Source: CAZGSG01 sp964528095
GTDB taxonomy: Bacteria; Bacteroidota; Bacteroidia; Chitinophagales; Chitinophagaceae
Assembly: GCA_964528095.1 (NCBI GenBank)
Contig: CAZGSG010000263.1
Location: 1 to 8,201, forward strand
Length of the DNA stretch: 8,201 nucleotides
Direction: 5' to 3'
Shown here: positions 1 through 5,607 of the stretch, piece after piece
Layout: each line of letters starts with the position of its first letter
Numbering within the stretch: the stretch's first letter is position 1
Notes under the pieces: generated by a model
What the model was told of the DNA's origin: nothing
Databases searched by the model: none
Seen by the model: the letters and a program-made list of their open reading frames with translations, nothing else
Made by a program: the position numbers and the translations under genes

Positions 1-376
1 TAATGATTTTTTTCCAGGCCTTTGCAATATCCTCGTTTAGTTCCGTAAGTTTATTGTTATAGTGCTTAATGTCATTTCGCTCAGTTAGCGATTGATTTTT
101 GTATTCCGTATTGATCAAATAGGCATAGGTTTCCTCCATTCCAGAACGTGGAACTAGTTTCTTTAACTCTTTTGAAAAAAGATCATTCGCTTTCTCGGCT
201 CGCACCCGGAATCCACAAGAAGAGTGGCAGTGATAATAATAATAATAGCGTGAAGTCTTCTCGTTAGAATCACTACCGGTTAATACCTTATTACATCCTG
301 GACACATGATATGGCCCCGTATTGGAATATTCTGTACTCTGCGAGGAACCCTCGTGTTTCTATCTTGAACAGGATC
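1..376 (-). pseudogene. Serine recombinase, C-terminal fragment (zinc-ribbon part), cut by window edge
   Basis: Large serine recombinases cut and rejoin DNA at attachment sites of mobile elements. Only a C-terminal piece is here. Reading leftward, the frame contains RGHIMCPGCNKVLTGSDS (CxxC at about 293-304), then a run of five Tyr codons, then HCHSSCGFRVRAEKA (second Cys pair at about 215-229). This is the layout of the recombinase zinc beta-ribbon domain (PF13408). A charged, probably helical stretch follows (KELKKLV, KLTELNEDIAKAW) and runs past base 1, so the true C-terminus is outside the window. On the 5' side the frame is closed by two TAA codons at 377-382 with no usable start, and the catalytic N-terminal resolvase domain is absent. 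The segment before the zinc ribbon (QDRNTRVPRRVQ) looks like a shortened form of the family's linker. I infer a truncated, inactive gene; family certain, functional state less so. Confidence 0.8.
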
Positions 377-450
377 TTATTACATTTTCAAGATACTTTT
401 ATGAAACGTAATTATTATGGCAGACTCAAAAGGCCGGATGCTACAACTAA

Positions 451-834
451 ATAGCGGAACAAATAAAGTTATTTGTCAACAGCTTTGCCATTGGGAAATC
501 GCTGGAAATCGGCGAAGGCTATGCCCCTAATATTTTTCATTGGAACAATTCTAACAGCAGGACCTCTGAACTTCCATTTGCACTTCCGTATTTGGTTGGA
601 GCTATGCGTAATTGCAGGAAAATCTATTCGTCGTTACAAAGGATGCCGACATTCGCATGTTTATTAACCGTATGCAATCTATGATGGTTAAATAAGGCGT
701 TGCCCTACTTCTTAAACCGCCTGATCCCTGCCAAAGTTATCGATGATTTCTACCTTACTCACACGAAGAATGTAATCTTTTCATTTACTGCTGAAAAAAA
801 ATCAGAGAAAATGTCAATTTTTCAGTACAGGTAA
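451..834 (+). pseudogene. Decayed coding remnant, unrecognised
   Basis: No intact gene lies here, but the plus strand reads like protein in consecutive pieces: frame 1 from 451 (IKLFVNSFAIGKSLEIGEGY, then SELPFALPYLVGAM), frame 3 at about 612-695 (NLFVVTKDADIRMFINRMQ, ending in TAA), and frame 1 again from about 685 to the TAA at 832 (ALPYFLNRLIPAKVIDDFY). Frame 1 has only one stop, TGA at 682, over about 128 codons. There is no convincing start codon; TAA at 448 closes the frame upstream. Switching frames while keeping protein-like composition is what a gene with old frameshifts looks like. I do not recognise the family. It could also be chance open frame in AT-moderate DNA; a translated search with frameshift tolerance would decide. 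Confidence 0.35.
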
Positions 835-974
835 TCACTGGCATTTTGCTTGCGGGCCTTTTCAAAACACTTTTTATGCGACAACTCATCCAACAGATCA
901 AAAGGCGGATGAATATCCGCCGCGAAAAAAGAGACAGATGGCCGCAGGGCGACAACCCGTTCCTGGTATGGTAA
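811..974 (+). pseudogene. Small membrane protein gene, apparently frameshifted
   Basis: An open frame (795-974) with no good start encodes a hydrophobic stretch VQVITGILLAGLFKTLF followed by a strongly basic tail (RQLIQQIKRRMNIRREKRDR) and the end WPQGDNPFLVW. An ATG at 811 begins MSIF in the neighbouring frame and would join this frame if the T run at 818-822 had six rather than five bases, giving a protein of about 54 residues with one membrane segment and a cytoplasmic basic tail. The last 32 codons can also start at the internal ATG 876. Codons in this part favour G or C at the third position, which supports coding. It ends 38 nt before the hsp20 start. Family not recognised; it may be a pseudogene, an assembly error in a homopolymer, or a shorter protein from 876. 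Confidence 0.35.
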
Positions 975-1000
975 ATATGTTTATTAATTCACTAAAATAA

Positions 1001-1006
1001 AGGAGG
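1001..1006 (+). promoter_or_regulatory. Ribosome binding site of the hsp20 gene
   Basis: A full AGGAGG lies six bases before the ATG at 1013 and fixes that start. Such a strong Shine-Dalgarno match stands out here: the other genes in the window have none that I can see, as is usual in Bacteroidota. Confidence 0.8.
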
Positions 1007-1012
1007 TGCTTT

Positions 1013-1480
1013 ATGACAAACACAATTGAAAAACGAAATGCTGTAAATTCGAACGAGGTCAGTCTTGTTGTTGATAGTATCTTCAACAATACGCTACGCC
1101 GTTTCTTCGATGGTAATTTATGGGATGCGGAAGAATCTGGTAACCGGGGTAGTGTGCCGGTGAACGTGCGCGAAACCGATCAGCAATATGAAGTCGATGT
1201 AATCGCGCCGGGATGTCAAAAAGAGGACTTTAAAGTGCAGGTACAAAACAATGAACTGCAGATTTCGTTTATACACGATGACAGCAAGAAACAAGGTGAT
1301 GAAAACGCCGGCTGGGTACGTAATGAATATGTGCAACGTTCCTTTAAGCGTCATTTCACGCTGAATGAAACGGTGAACACAGAATACATCCGCGCAACGT
1401 ATACTGACGGTATCCTGCGGCTGGTGCTTCCGAAAACCGAAAAGGCAAAACCCCGGCTGTTGTCGATTGAGGTAAAATAG
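1013..1480 (+). CDS. hsp20: Small heat shock protein, Hsp20/alpha-crystallin family
   Basis: ATP-independent cytoplasmic chaperone that holds unfolding proteins until DnaK/ClpB-type machines refold them. The 155-residue length is typical. The N-terminal arm (residues 1-47) is followed by the alpha-crystallin domain at about 48-141, beginning SVPVNVRETDQQYEVDVIAP, and containing the family signature ATYTDGILRLVLPK (A128, G133, L135) near its end. The C-terminus carries the short I-x-V motif (SIEV, 151-154) that docks into neighbouring subunits during oligomer assembly. The start is set by the AGGAGG at 1001. The gene is followed by its own terminator at 1495-1524, so it is probably transcribed alone or with the small frame just upstream. 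No clear heat-shock promoter or inverted-repeat operator was found upstream; a weak TATGTTTA at 976 is the only -7-like sequence. Confidence 0.97.
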   Translation: MTNTIEKRNAVNSNEVSLVVDSIFNNTLRRFFDGNLWDAEESGNRGSVPVNVRETDQQYEVDVIAPGCQKEDFKVQVQNNELQISFIHDDSKKQGDENAGWVRNEYVQRSFKRHFTLNETVNTEYIRATYTDGILRLVLPKTEKAKPRLLSIEVK

Positions 1481-1494
1481 ATTACGAACCGTCC

Positions 1495-1531
1495 AAAGCC
1501 GCTCTGTCCGAACAAAGCGGCTTTACTTTTG
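1495..1531 (+). terminator. Rho-independent terminator after hsp20
   Basis: Perfect 9-bp stem AAAGCCGCT (1495-1503) with AGCGGCTTT (1516-1524), 12-nt loop, followed by the T-rich ACTTTTG. It starts 15 nt after the hsp20 stop codon. Confidence 0.85.
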
Positions 1532-1538
1532 CATAACT

Positions 1539-1838
1539 ATGGCTATGTTTACATCTTTTTATATCGATATTAGCATTCAAACGTCTGATGGCCCCCACCG
1601 TATCGCACGCTTTGAGTTAGGCAGTGACCGTGATGATGCCAGCACCTTATTTAAAAAGTTAAAAGCGTCGCCCGAAGTGAACGTAAAAGATATGTTGTAT
1701 ATCGAGTTTATGGAGTCGGTGAGCGGCCTGCCACTGAATATTGATATGCGGACCTGCGACCTCCAACAGTTGGGCACAAATACCATGCTTATCACGCAGG
1801 AGTTATTCCGCATTGTTAATCTAAAAGGTAAAAAGTAA
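1539..1838 (+). CDS. Conserved-looking hypothetical protein, 99 residues
   Basis: Small soluble acidic-basic mixed protein with no signal peptide or membrane segment. It opens MAMFTSFYIDISIQTSDGP and has alternating strand-like and helix-like stretches (HRIARFELGSD, ASTLFKKLKASPEV, DMLYIEFMESVSG) and a lysine-rich end (LKGKK). Either the ATG at 1539 or the one at 1545 could be the start; there is no ribosome binding site. A TACTTTTG at 1524-1531 matches the Bacteroidota -7 box but lacks a -33 partner and overlaps the hsp20 terminator, so I do not call it a promoter. The opposite strand is also open over this stretch, but its product is Ser/Arg/Ile-rich and lacks normal composition, so this strand is the likely gene. 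Function unknown; small proteins of this kind are common in Sphingobacteriales genomes. Confidence 0.7.
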   Translation: MAMFTSFYIDISIQTSDGPHRIARFELGSDRDDASTLFKKLKASPEVNVKDMLYIEFMESVSGLPLNIDMRTCDLQQLGTNTMLITQELFRIVNLKGKK

Positions 1839-2028
1839 ATTAACCCACCTTCTTCGCACATGATACGCTTTTCGGAAAAAATCGACCCGGTTGTACCATC
1901 TAAGCTTAGATCAGAGAAAGTCAAGTTCAGCCTTGGTATAGTAAATTACAGCTTTTTTCTTACCCAAGACGATATATTAATTGTGTACTCTTTTATCATC
2001 CTCGATCCAGCCACGGTGATGGCGCCCA

Positions 2029-2220
2029 CTATTTGACCATTTTAGTTATATGTGAAAATGATGTCAGTTGATCAAACGGGATTAAGTGGAGCTTATCATA
2101 AGTCGTGTATTGCGCCGCCAGTGTTTTTTGTTTCGCCTCCAGCAGATACACATACCACCGCATTGCTGCCTCTTCCTTAATTTTCCAATAACGTGCTTGA
2201 TGTCAGGCGTTCAGTCCCAT
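2029..2220 (-). pseudogene. Small ORF interrupted by in-frame TGA, unrecognised
   Basis: From an ATG at 2218-2220 the frame reads MGLNA, then TGA at 2203-2205, then continues as HQARYWKIKEEAAMRWYVYL and on to PFDQLTSFSHITKMVK with a stop at 2029. The downstream part can start at an internal ATG (2161-2163), giving 44 residues. The sequence is rich in Lys, Glu, Tyr and Trp with long helix-like runs and is far more protein-like than chance frames nearby. It may be a 63-residue gene broken by one nonsense change (for instance TGG to TGA) or a shorter intact gene. Family not recognised. Confidence 0.35.
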
Positions 2221-2252
2221 AATGTAATCGCTGTTTGATTAAAGAAAGTTAA

Positions 2253-2273
2253 ATACCTTTTTTTTAAAGGTAT
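2253..2273. terminator. AT-rich hairpin, terminator-like
   Basis: ATACCTTT (2253-2260) pairs perfectly with AAAGGTAT (2266-2273) across a T5 loop. The stem is 8 bp but weak, and neither side has a long T run beyond the loop. It lies upstream of the minus-strand small ORF at 2029-2220 and has no gene ending at it, so its role is open. Confidence 0.3.
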
Positions 2274-2464
2274 ATATACAGCAATAGGCGCGCCGCAGAT
2301 ATGATTAAAAAGCCATTCAGCATTTCAGATATTCTTCAGAAAATCCAACTTCATTTATAGTTGTCAGCAACATGAATTAATTTACTTTTTATGTATGGTA
2401 ATGCAAGAGACAGTTTAAAGGCACCGTGCCCGATAAGTATTTTTACTGCCGCTATAAAAATAAA

Positions 2465-2495
2465 TTTGAATTTTTAAAAATCACTTTTATATTTG
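2465..2495 (+). promoter_or_regulatory. Bacteroidota-type sigma-A promoter
   Basis: TTTG at 2465-2468, a 19-nt spacer, then TATATTTG at 2488-2495, an exact match to the known Bacteroidota consensus TTTG-N19-TAnnTTTG. Transcription would start near 2502, giving a leader of about 155 nt before the 86-residue gene at 2660. A second -7-like TAAATTTG at 2461-2468 overlaps the -33 element but has no -33 partner of its own. Confidence 0.6.
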
Positions 2496-2659
2496 TTTTC
2501 TACAGTTTGCCGATAAGCGGCATTTATCGTTCAGCCTCGCTTTGTTACAGCCTCTGCCTCGTAAGTTCATTGATTATCGCAGTTGATAACATATTACTAT
2601 GTTACTAACTGCCGGTTTTAGTAATTGCCTTTTTAACTTAATTGTAAAATTCAGCATTT
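2496..2659 (+). other. Long 5' leader of the 86-residue gene
   Basis: Between the predicted start of transcription and the ATG at 2660 I see no credible gene. Two short hairpins are visible: TGCCG/CGGCA at 2508-2522 and TAACAT/ATGTTA at 2587-2604. Neither matches a riboswitch that I recognise, and neither has a terminator T run. A 60-codon frame starting at GTG 2426 crosses this stretch, but its hydrophobic, Ser/Tyr-rich product and lack of an ATG make it unlikely to be real. Confidence 0.3.
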
Positions 2660-2920
2660 ATGAAACTATCAGAATTTATCGCATTACCCGAAGATCAAAA
2701 AAGATCTGCTGTTTTAACTGAAGCTGTAGCCATCGCCAAAAGGCAGCTTCCCGATCGCCTGGTCTTTCTTTTCCAATTACAGGAGTATTATGTAGAAACC
2801 TTGTGCTGTTGCAAAAGCAAACAAATTCTGGAATACCGGGTTTTTCAAAACACCAAGCAGCTTGCTCCTTATCTTGACGATATTGAGATCGATCACTTGT
2901 TAACTAATGGGGCTGCATAA
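2660..2920 (+). CDS. Conserved-looking hypothetical protein, 86 residues
   Basis: Small cytoplasmic protein starting MKLSEFIALPEDQKRSAVLT. It has an amphipathic N-terminal helix region, a strand-rich middle (DRLVFLFQLQEYYVETLCCC) and an end LAPYLDDIEIDHLLTNG. The three consecutive Cys (residues 49-51) are not in a metal-binding spacing by themselves. No domain name can be given with confidence, but the even charge distribution, the ATG start and the exact-consensus promoter 165 nt upstream support a real gene. Small proteins of this general type are frequent in Sphingobacteriaceae. It converges on the broken KAS III gene, with only 9 nt between the two stop codons, so it has no terminator of its own that I can see. 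Confidence 0.75.
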   Translation: MKLSEFIALPEDQKRSAVLTEAVAIAKRQLPDRLVFLFQLQEYYVETLCCCKSKQILEYRVFQNTKQLAPYLDDIEIDHLLTNGAA

Positions 2921-2929
2921 AATGCAATC

Positions 2930-3248
2930 TTAAAACTGGTAGAGGAGCGCATTTATATTCATACCAGCGCCGACGGAAGCGAAAACAACTTTGTCTCCCG
3001 GCCGGATCGATTGCTGCTCAAGCTTGTTCTTCTGAATCAGGTCAAGCAAGGTGGGTATCGTTGCTACTGAACTATTAGCCAGCGATGCTATCGTCATGGG
3101 CATGATGTCCGGAGAAACCGAGTGTATATCATAAAGCCTGAACAGCCGTTGCAGGATTGCATGATCCATTTTTCTCATTGGCCTGCTGTATCAGCACCTT
3201 TTTAATCTCTGAGATATGTACCTGTGCTTTATCAAGCGCAGGAACAAC
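2930..3248 (-). pseudogene. 3-oxoacyl-ACP synthase III (FabH family), C-terminal remnant, frameshifted
   Basis: KAS III enzymes condense acyl-CoA with malonyl-ACP using a Cys-His-Asn triad; a full gene has about 330-370 codons. Only about 105 remain, matching the C-terminal ACP_syn_III_C domain: VPALDKAQVHISEIKKVLIQ, then QANEK, a one-base frameshift at the T5 run 3169-3173, then MDHAILQRLFRLY, SLANSSVATIPTLLDLI and GDKVVFASVGAGMNINALLY to the stop. The frameshift is an extra base: NEK joins MDHA when one T is removed. The catalytic His of the family's HQAN motif is Gln here (QQAN), while the Asn region (ANSSVAT) is kept. The catalytic Cys and the whole N-terminal half are missing. Homology ends at about 3248, exactly where repeat copy A begins, with an in-frame TGA at 3258-3260. 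This is a dead gene in any reading. Confidence 0.88.
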
Positions 3249-3382
3249 ACTGCATTTTCAGGGTATATCGGCCTTTGATTGCTGATTGTTGAATGGTGCT
3301 GTGCATCGGGGTCGGCTATTAAAAGGTATGATGGCTGAACGTTTCAATATTCGCCAGACCCCGGCGAGACCTAGTCTGATTG
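3248..3382 (+). repeat. Hairpin repeat, copy A
   Basis: First of four related copies. It begins CACTGCATTTTCAG and ends at CTGATTG. The core is a 57-nt hairpin at 3307-3363: CGGGGTC-GGC pairs with GCC-A-GACCCCG, leaving one unpaired A. It matches copy B over the full 135 bp, including the segment GATTGCTGATTGTTGAA before the hairpin. Its left edge coincides with the break in the KAS III gene, and its right edge lies 25 nt before the stop codon of the protease-like gene. Confidence 0.85.
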
Positions 3383-3407
3383 CATGGAAACTTTCGTCCC
3401 TCTTGCT

Positions 3408-4358
3408 TTATTTCTTACCGGGCATTACGGAGAATTTTTTATTCCTGAGATCAAGGAACAATAATGACCGGAGAAATAATTTATTACCCGTCATTCCGCC
3501 GATACCCATCTTCATCATTTGCTTTACCTGCACATCGCTTGCACCTTCGATATAGGTCGCTTTGTTTATCGGGAGCTTATTGAAGGCAATAGTGATGCTG
3601 TCACCGGTGACTATGCTTGTAGCTTCCAGTGTTCTTCCCCATGAACTGACATTGTATTTAACTGGTATAGCTCCGTTGGATGCCAGGGAAACTACGGTTT
3701 CCTTATCTGTCAATAACTCGAAAGCGCTGGAGCCGGTATCAAAATAAAGAACGCGTTGTTTACCCCTGATCAGGGATGGAAAAAGTATGCGTCTTCCCGA
3801 ATAATACAGATCAGCCAGCTCCATTCTGCGCGTTGAAGGATAGTTGATCAAAATACGCTTCCGGAGATAATCGATGAGCAGCTGCCGGTCATCAATAAGG
3901 TCGACCCCAAGTGTTCCAATTATTTCAAGACGCTGCGGCTCCCAGTTCACTGCTGCATTCCCCAATTGCCGCATGACAATTTCTTTAGCCCGTATTTTCA
4001 TGCCGCCAGTGCTGAATTGAAACCCAGACAACTTTGTTGTTGTATCAGTTTCCTGAATGGCTTTTGGATAAAGTTCACTTATAGCAGCAATTTTATTTGT
4101 GTAAAAAAGCGAATAAGGTGAGCCGAGATCAAACTGCATATAAAATGTATAGGGACAGTTACTGAATTTTACAGGGATCAGCATGGCAGCGTGTTCATCC
4201 CATTGACCATTAATACTGTCGCTCTTCCAGGTAAAAGGGATCGTGTATATCTTATCGGGAATCGTCAGTTGATTGGCAGAAGGTTCCTGTGCTTTGGAAA
4301 AATAAAAACTGAAAACCAGGAGCAGTATGGAAACAATTTTAATAACGTGTAGGCGCAT
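3408..4358 (-). CDS. Exported aspartic-protease-like protein
   Basis: Probably a periplasmic or surface protein with a retropepsin/pepsin-like fold. The frame extends to an ATG at 4400, but the ATG at 4358 places a clean signal peptide at the N-terminus (MRLHVIKIVS, hydrophobic core SILLLVFSFYF, likely cut SKA-QEP), so I choose 4358 (316 residues). Numbering from 4358, a first active-site-like motif FDLGSP is at D77 and a canonical one, YFDTGSS, at D207. Between them is IGTLGVDLIDDRQLLIDYLRK, and near the end GIGGMTGNKLFLRSLLFLDL, both typical of aspartic protease relatives in Bacteroidota. The first motif has Leu in place of Thr/Ser, so activity is uncertain. It follows the XRE membrane regulator gene on the same strand, 95 nt downstream, and may share its transcript. 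Repeat copy A follows its stop codon. Confidence 0.75.
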   Translation of the reverse strand: MRLHVIKIVSILLLVFSFYFSKAQEPSANQLTIPDKIYTIPFTWKSDSINGQWDEHAAMLIPVKFSNCPYTFYMQFDLGSPYSLFYTNKIAAISELYPKAIQETDTTTKLSGFQFSTGGMKIRAKEIVMRQLGNAAVNWEPQRLEIIGTLGVDLIDDRQLLIDYLRKRILINYPSTRRMELADLYYSGRRILFPSLIRGKQRVLYFDTGSSAFELLTDKETVVSLASNGAIPVKYNVSSWGRTLEATSIVTGDSITIAFNKLPINKATYIEGASDVQVKQMMKMGIGGMTGNKLFLRSLLFLDLRNKKFSVMPGKK

Positions 4359-4453
4359 AGCTGATTTATAATGCCGTAAAACTATTATCTGCAAAGACAA
4401 TTAAGTACGGCATTTGCCCGGCAATCACCCGACATTTATTGAAAATCAATTGA

Positions 4454-5026
4454 TTAAACTCTTCGTCCGATTCTTGACGCGTTGACGAAAATAATTACAG
4501 CGTTTAAAAAATACATGAACAGAAATGGCCAGAGATAGCTGATCAGGTTGTCCCGGTTGTCAAAGGCAGACACCTGGATAAGGTTGTAAGCAAGCGTCAT
4601 CAGCATGGCAAGATGAAGCATAACGGTCCAGTAAATTTGTTGCCTTAGCAGTTTCCGGCTGAGTTCGACCGTTTCCTTTTGTAGACTGTTCTGTTTTTTA
4701 AGCAGGTAGTTGGGGATCATAAAATGAACCCATGGTATGATGAAATAGGAAAAACAAGACAGGTTAAATAACTGGAGGAAATGCCTGTCGTTTGACGCGA
4801 TTTGTTGATCGGCAACCACAGGCGCGGGTGTTTCAACCTTCACCAGGTCCTCATAATGTCGCCCAAGCGCATTCGCAATCACCCTGAGTGTATAACTGCG
4901 GGGATGACTTTCGCCGCTCTCAATCCGCTGAATGGTCCGCACAGACAGACCTGAAAGATCTGCAAGTTCTTCCTGTGTGAATCCTTTTTGCTGCCGGGCA
5001 GAAACGATACGATGATGAAGTGCCAT
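4454..5026 (-). CDS. XRE-family DNA-binding protein with three membrane segments
   Basis: Membrane-anchored transcription regulator, 190 residues. Residues 6-60 form a Cro/C1-type helix-turn-helix (HTH_3): KGFTQEELADLSGLSVRTIQ, RIESGESHPRSYTLRVIANA. A short linker (VKVETPAPVV) leads to a C-terminal membrane part with segments at about 84-109, 132-152 and 163-183; the spacing and the charged loop between the first two (KKQNSLQKETVELSRKLLRQ) resemble the DUF4870-type module that is often attached to such regulators in Bacteroidota. The start ATG at 5026 is the only sensible one. No TAnnTTTG promoter was found in the 132 nt upstream on this strand. It precedes the protease-like gene and may regulate it or itself; the ligand or signal is unknown. 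Confidence 0.88.
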   Translation of the reverse strand: MALHHRIVSARQQKGFTQEELADLSGLSVRTIQRIESGESHPRSYTLRVIANALGRHYEDLVKVETPAPVVADQQIASNDRHFLQLFNLSCFSYFIIPWVHFMIPNYLLKKQNSLQKETVELSRKLLRQQIYWTVMLHLAMLMTLAYNLIQVSAFDNRDNLISYLWPFLFMYFLNAVIIFVNASRIGRRV

Positions 5027-5158
5027 ATTGGTAATTACGTTATTAAATAAAATAGCAATTCGCTATGTTGTTTCGCAGCTGGCTGAAACAATCGCAAGAT
5101 AAAACAGCCGTATTGAATACCTTTTGGCTTTTTTATAAACGTATTTTTTCAAGGTGTA

Positions 5159-5290
5159 ATGAGTCAGCCATTATTTTCCGTTAAATACCTTAATCGACAA
5201 GTTTCCACTGTTAATGATCTTTGCAATAGACTAATTGAAAGGTCTAATAAGTTAAATAGGTATTCAAGGAATTTTACGTTTAGAACATAA
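5159..5290 (+). CDS. Small ORF, 43 residues, unrecognised
   Basis: ATG-started frame MSQPLFSVKYLNRQVSTVND, then LCNRLIERSNKLNRYSRNFT, ending FRT. It is basic (many Arg/Lys), Asn-rich, with a helix-like centre and no membrane segment. Support: a clean ATG, no stops, protein-like composition, and its TAA (5288-5290) lies within the left arm of a perfect terminator stem, as is common for short real genes. No ribosome binding site is visible. The opposite strand also has a 62-codon frame here, but that one would have to read through the terminator hairpin. Family not recognised; a DNA- or RNA-binding role would be guesswork. Confidence 0.45.
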   Translation: MSQPLFSVKYLNRQVSTVNDLCNRLIERSNKLNRYSRNFTFRT

Positions 5291-5327
5291 AAAATCCCGC
5301 AATTTTGCGGGTTCTTTTTATGTTCTA
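5281..5327. terminator. Strong bidirectional rho-independent terminator
   Basis: A 13-bp perfect outer stem (TAGAACATAAAAA at 5281-5293 with TTTTTATGTTCTA at 5315-5327) encloses a second 7-bp stem, CCCGCAA/TTGCGGG (5296-5311), with a 2-nt TT centre; the T5 and A6 runs flank the GC-rich inner stem. It can stop plus-strand transcription of the 43-residue ORF and minus-strand transcription arriving from the repeat cluster. Confidence 0.85.
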
Positions 5328-5344
5328 TTGTTAAGCTCAGACAG

Positions 5345-5480
5345 CACTGCACTTTCAGACTGAATCAGCTTTTTGATTGCTGATTGTTGAACGGTGCTGT
5401 GCATCGGGGTCGGCTATTGAAAAGTATGATGGCTTAATGTTTTCCTATTAGCCAGACCCCGCTGAGACTTACCCTGATTG
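5345..5480 (+). repeat. Hairpin repeat, copy B
   Basis: Begins CACTGCACTTTCAG and ends ACCCTGATTG, 136 bp, matching copy A end to end. The 57-nt hairpin core is 5405-5461. In this copy the stem is longest: CGGGGTC-GGCTA pairs with TAGCC-A-GACCCCG, 12 bp with the same single unpaired A. It starts 17 nt after the bidirectional terminator. Confidence 0.85.
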
Positions 5481-5604
5481 AGTCAGCCATTACTATACAT
5501 CGGGTTCGGCTAGTGAACAGTATGTAGTTCAAGGCTTCCTTATACGCCAGACCCACGATGGGACTTACCATGATTGTTGTAGGAGGTACCCGCTACAAGA
5601 CATC
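5477..5604 (+). repeat. Hairpin repeat, copy C (degenerate)
   Basis: The hairpin core 5501-5557 has arms CGGGTTC-GGC and GCC-A-GACCC, so two positions of the outer stem are lost, and one extra base follows the right arm. The left flank is short and shares TGATTG with the end of copy B. The right flank (TGTAGGAGGTACCCGCTACA, then AGACATC) resembles that of copy D, showing that the unit can extend about 27 bp beyond CTGATTG. Confidence 0.75.
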
Positions 5605-5607
5605 TTT

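Larger units (their letters stand above)
1839..2464. other. Gene-poor stretch with small decayed frames
   Basis: No intact gene over 60 residues is convincing here. A 58-residue plus-strand frame at 1860-2036 (starts MIRFSEKIDPVV) begins 21 nt after the 99-residue gene but has no ribosome binding site and no recognised motif. On the minus strand a short protein-like end (IVLGKKKAVIYYTKAELDFL) stops near 1919 and looks like a remnant. The better-supported minus-strand frame (2029-2220) and the hairpin at 2253-2273 are listed separately. Confidence 0.5.

Noticed and set aside
473..667. 64-codon plus-strand frame
   Set aside because: It starts at a non-ATG codon, and the protein-like composition lies in the other two plus frames, which I read as a decayed gene.
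1118..1354. 78-codon minus-strand frame (and the one at 898-1089)
   Set aside because: Antisense to the certain hsp20 gene or overlapping its start and ribosome binding site.
1524..1531. TACTTTTG as a -7 box for the 99-residue gene
   Set aside because: No -33 partner, and it is the tail of the hsp20 terminator.
1577..1924. 115-codon minus-strand frame
   Set aside because: Antisense to the 99-residue gene; Ser/Arg/Ile-rich composition typical of shadow frames.
1860..2036. 58-codon plus-strand frame starting MIRFSEKIDP
   Set aside because: Possible, but no ribosome binding site, promoter or motif, and it overlaps the end of a better-looking minus frame; noted only in the gap entry.
2426..2608. 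60-codon plus-strand frame
   Set aside because: GTG start, hydrophobic and Ser/Tyr-rich; it crosses a consensus promoter, so it is more likely untranslated leader.
3286..3555. 89-codon plus-strand frame (and 3562-3747)
   Set aside because: Runs from repeat copy A into the antisense of the protease-like gene; no protein-like features.
4444..4455. Perfect palindrome AATCAATTGATT as an operator for the XRE regulator
   Set aside because: A 12-bp palindrome is expected about twice by chance in this length, and it overlaps a stop codon with no second copy.
5164..5352. 62-codon minus-strand frame
   Set aside because: Reads through the terminator hairpin and is antisense to the better small ORF.
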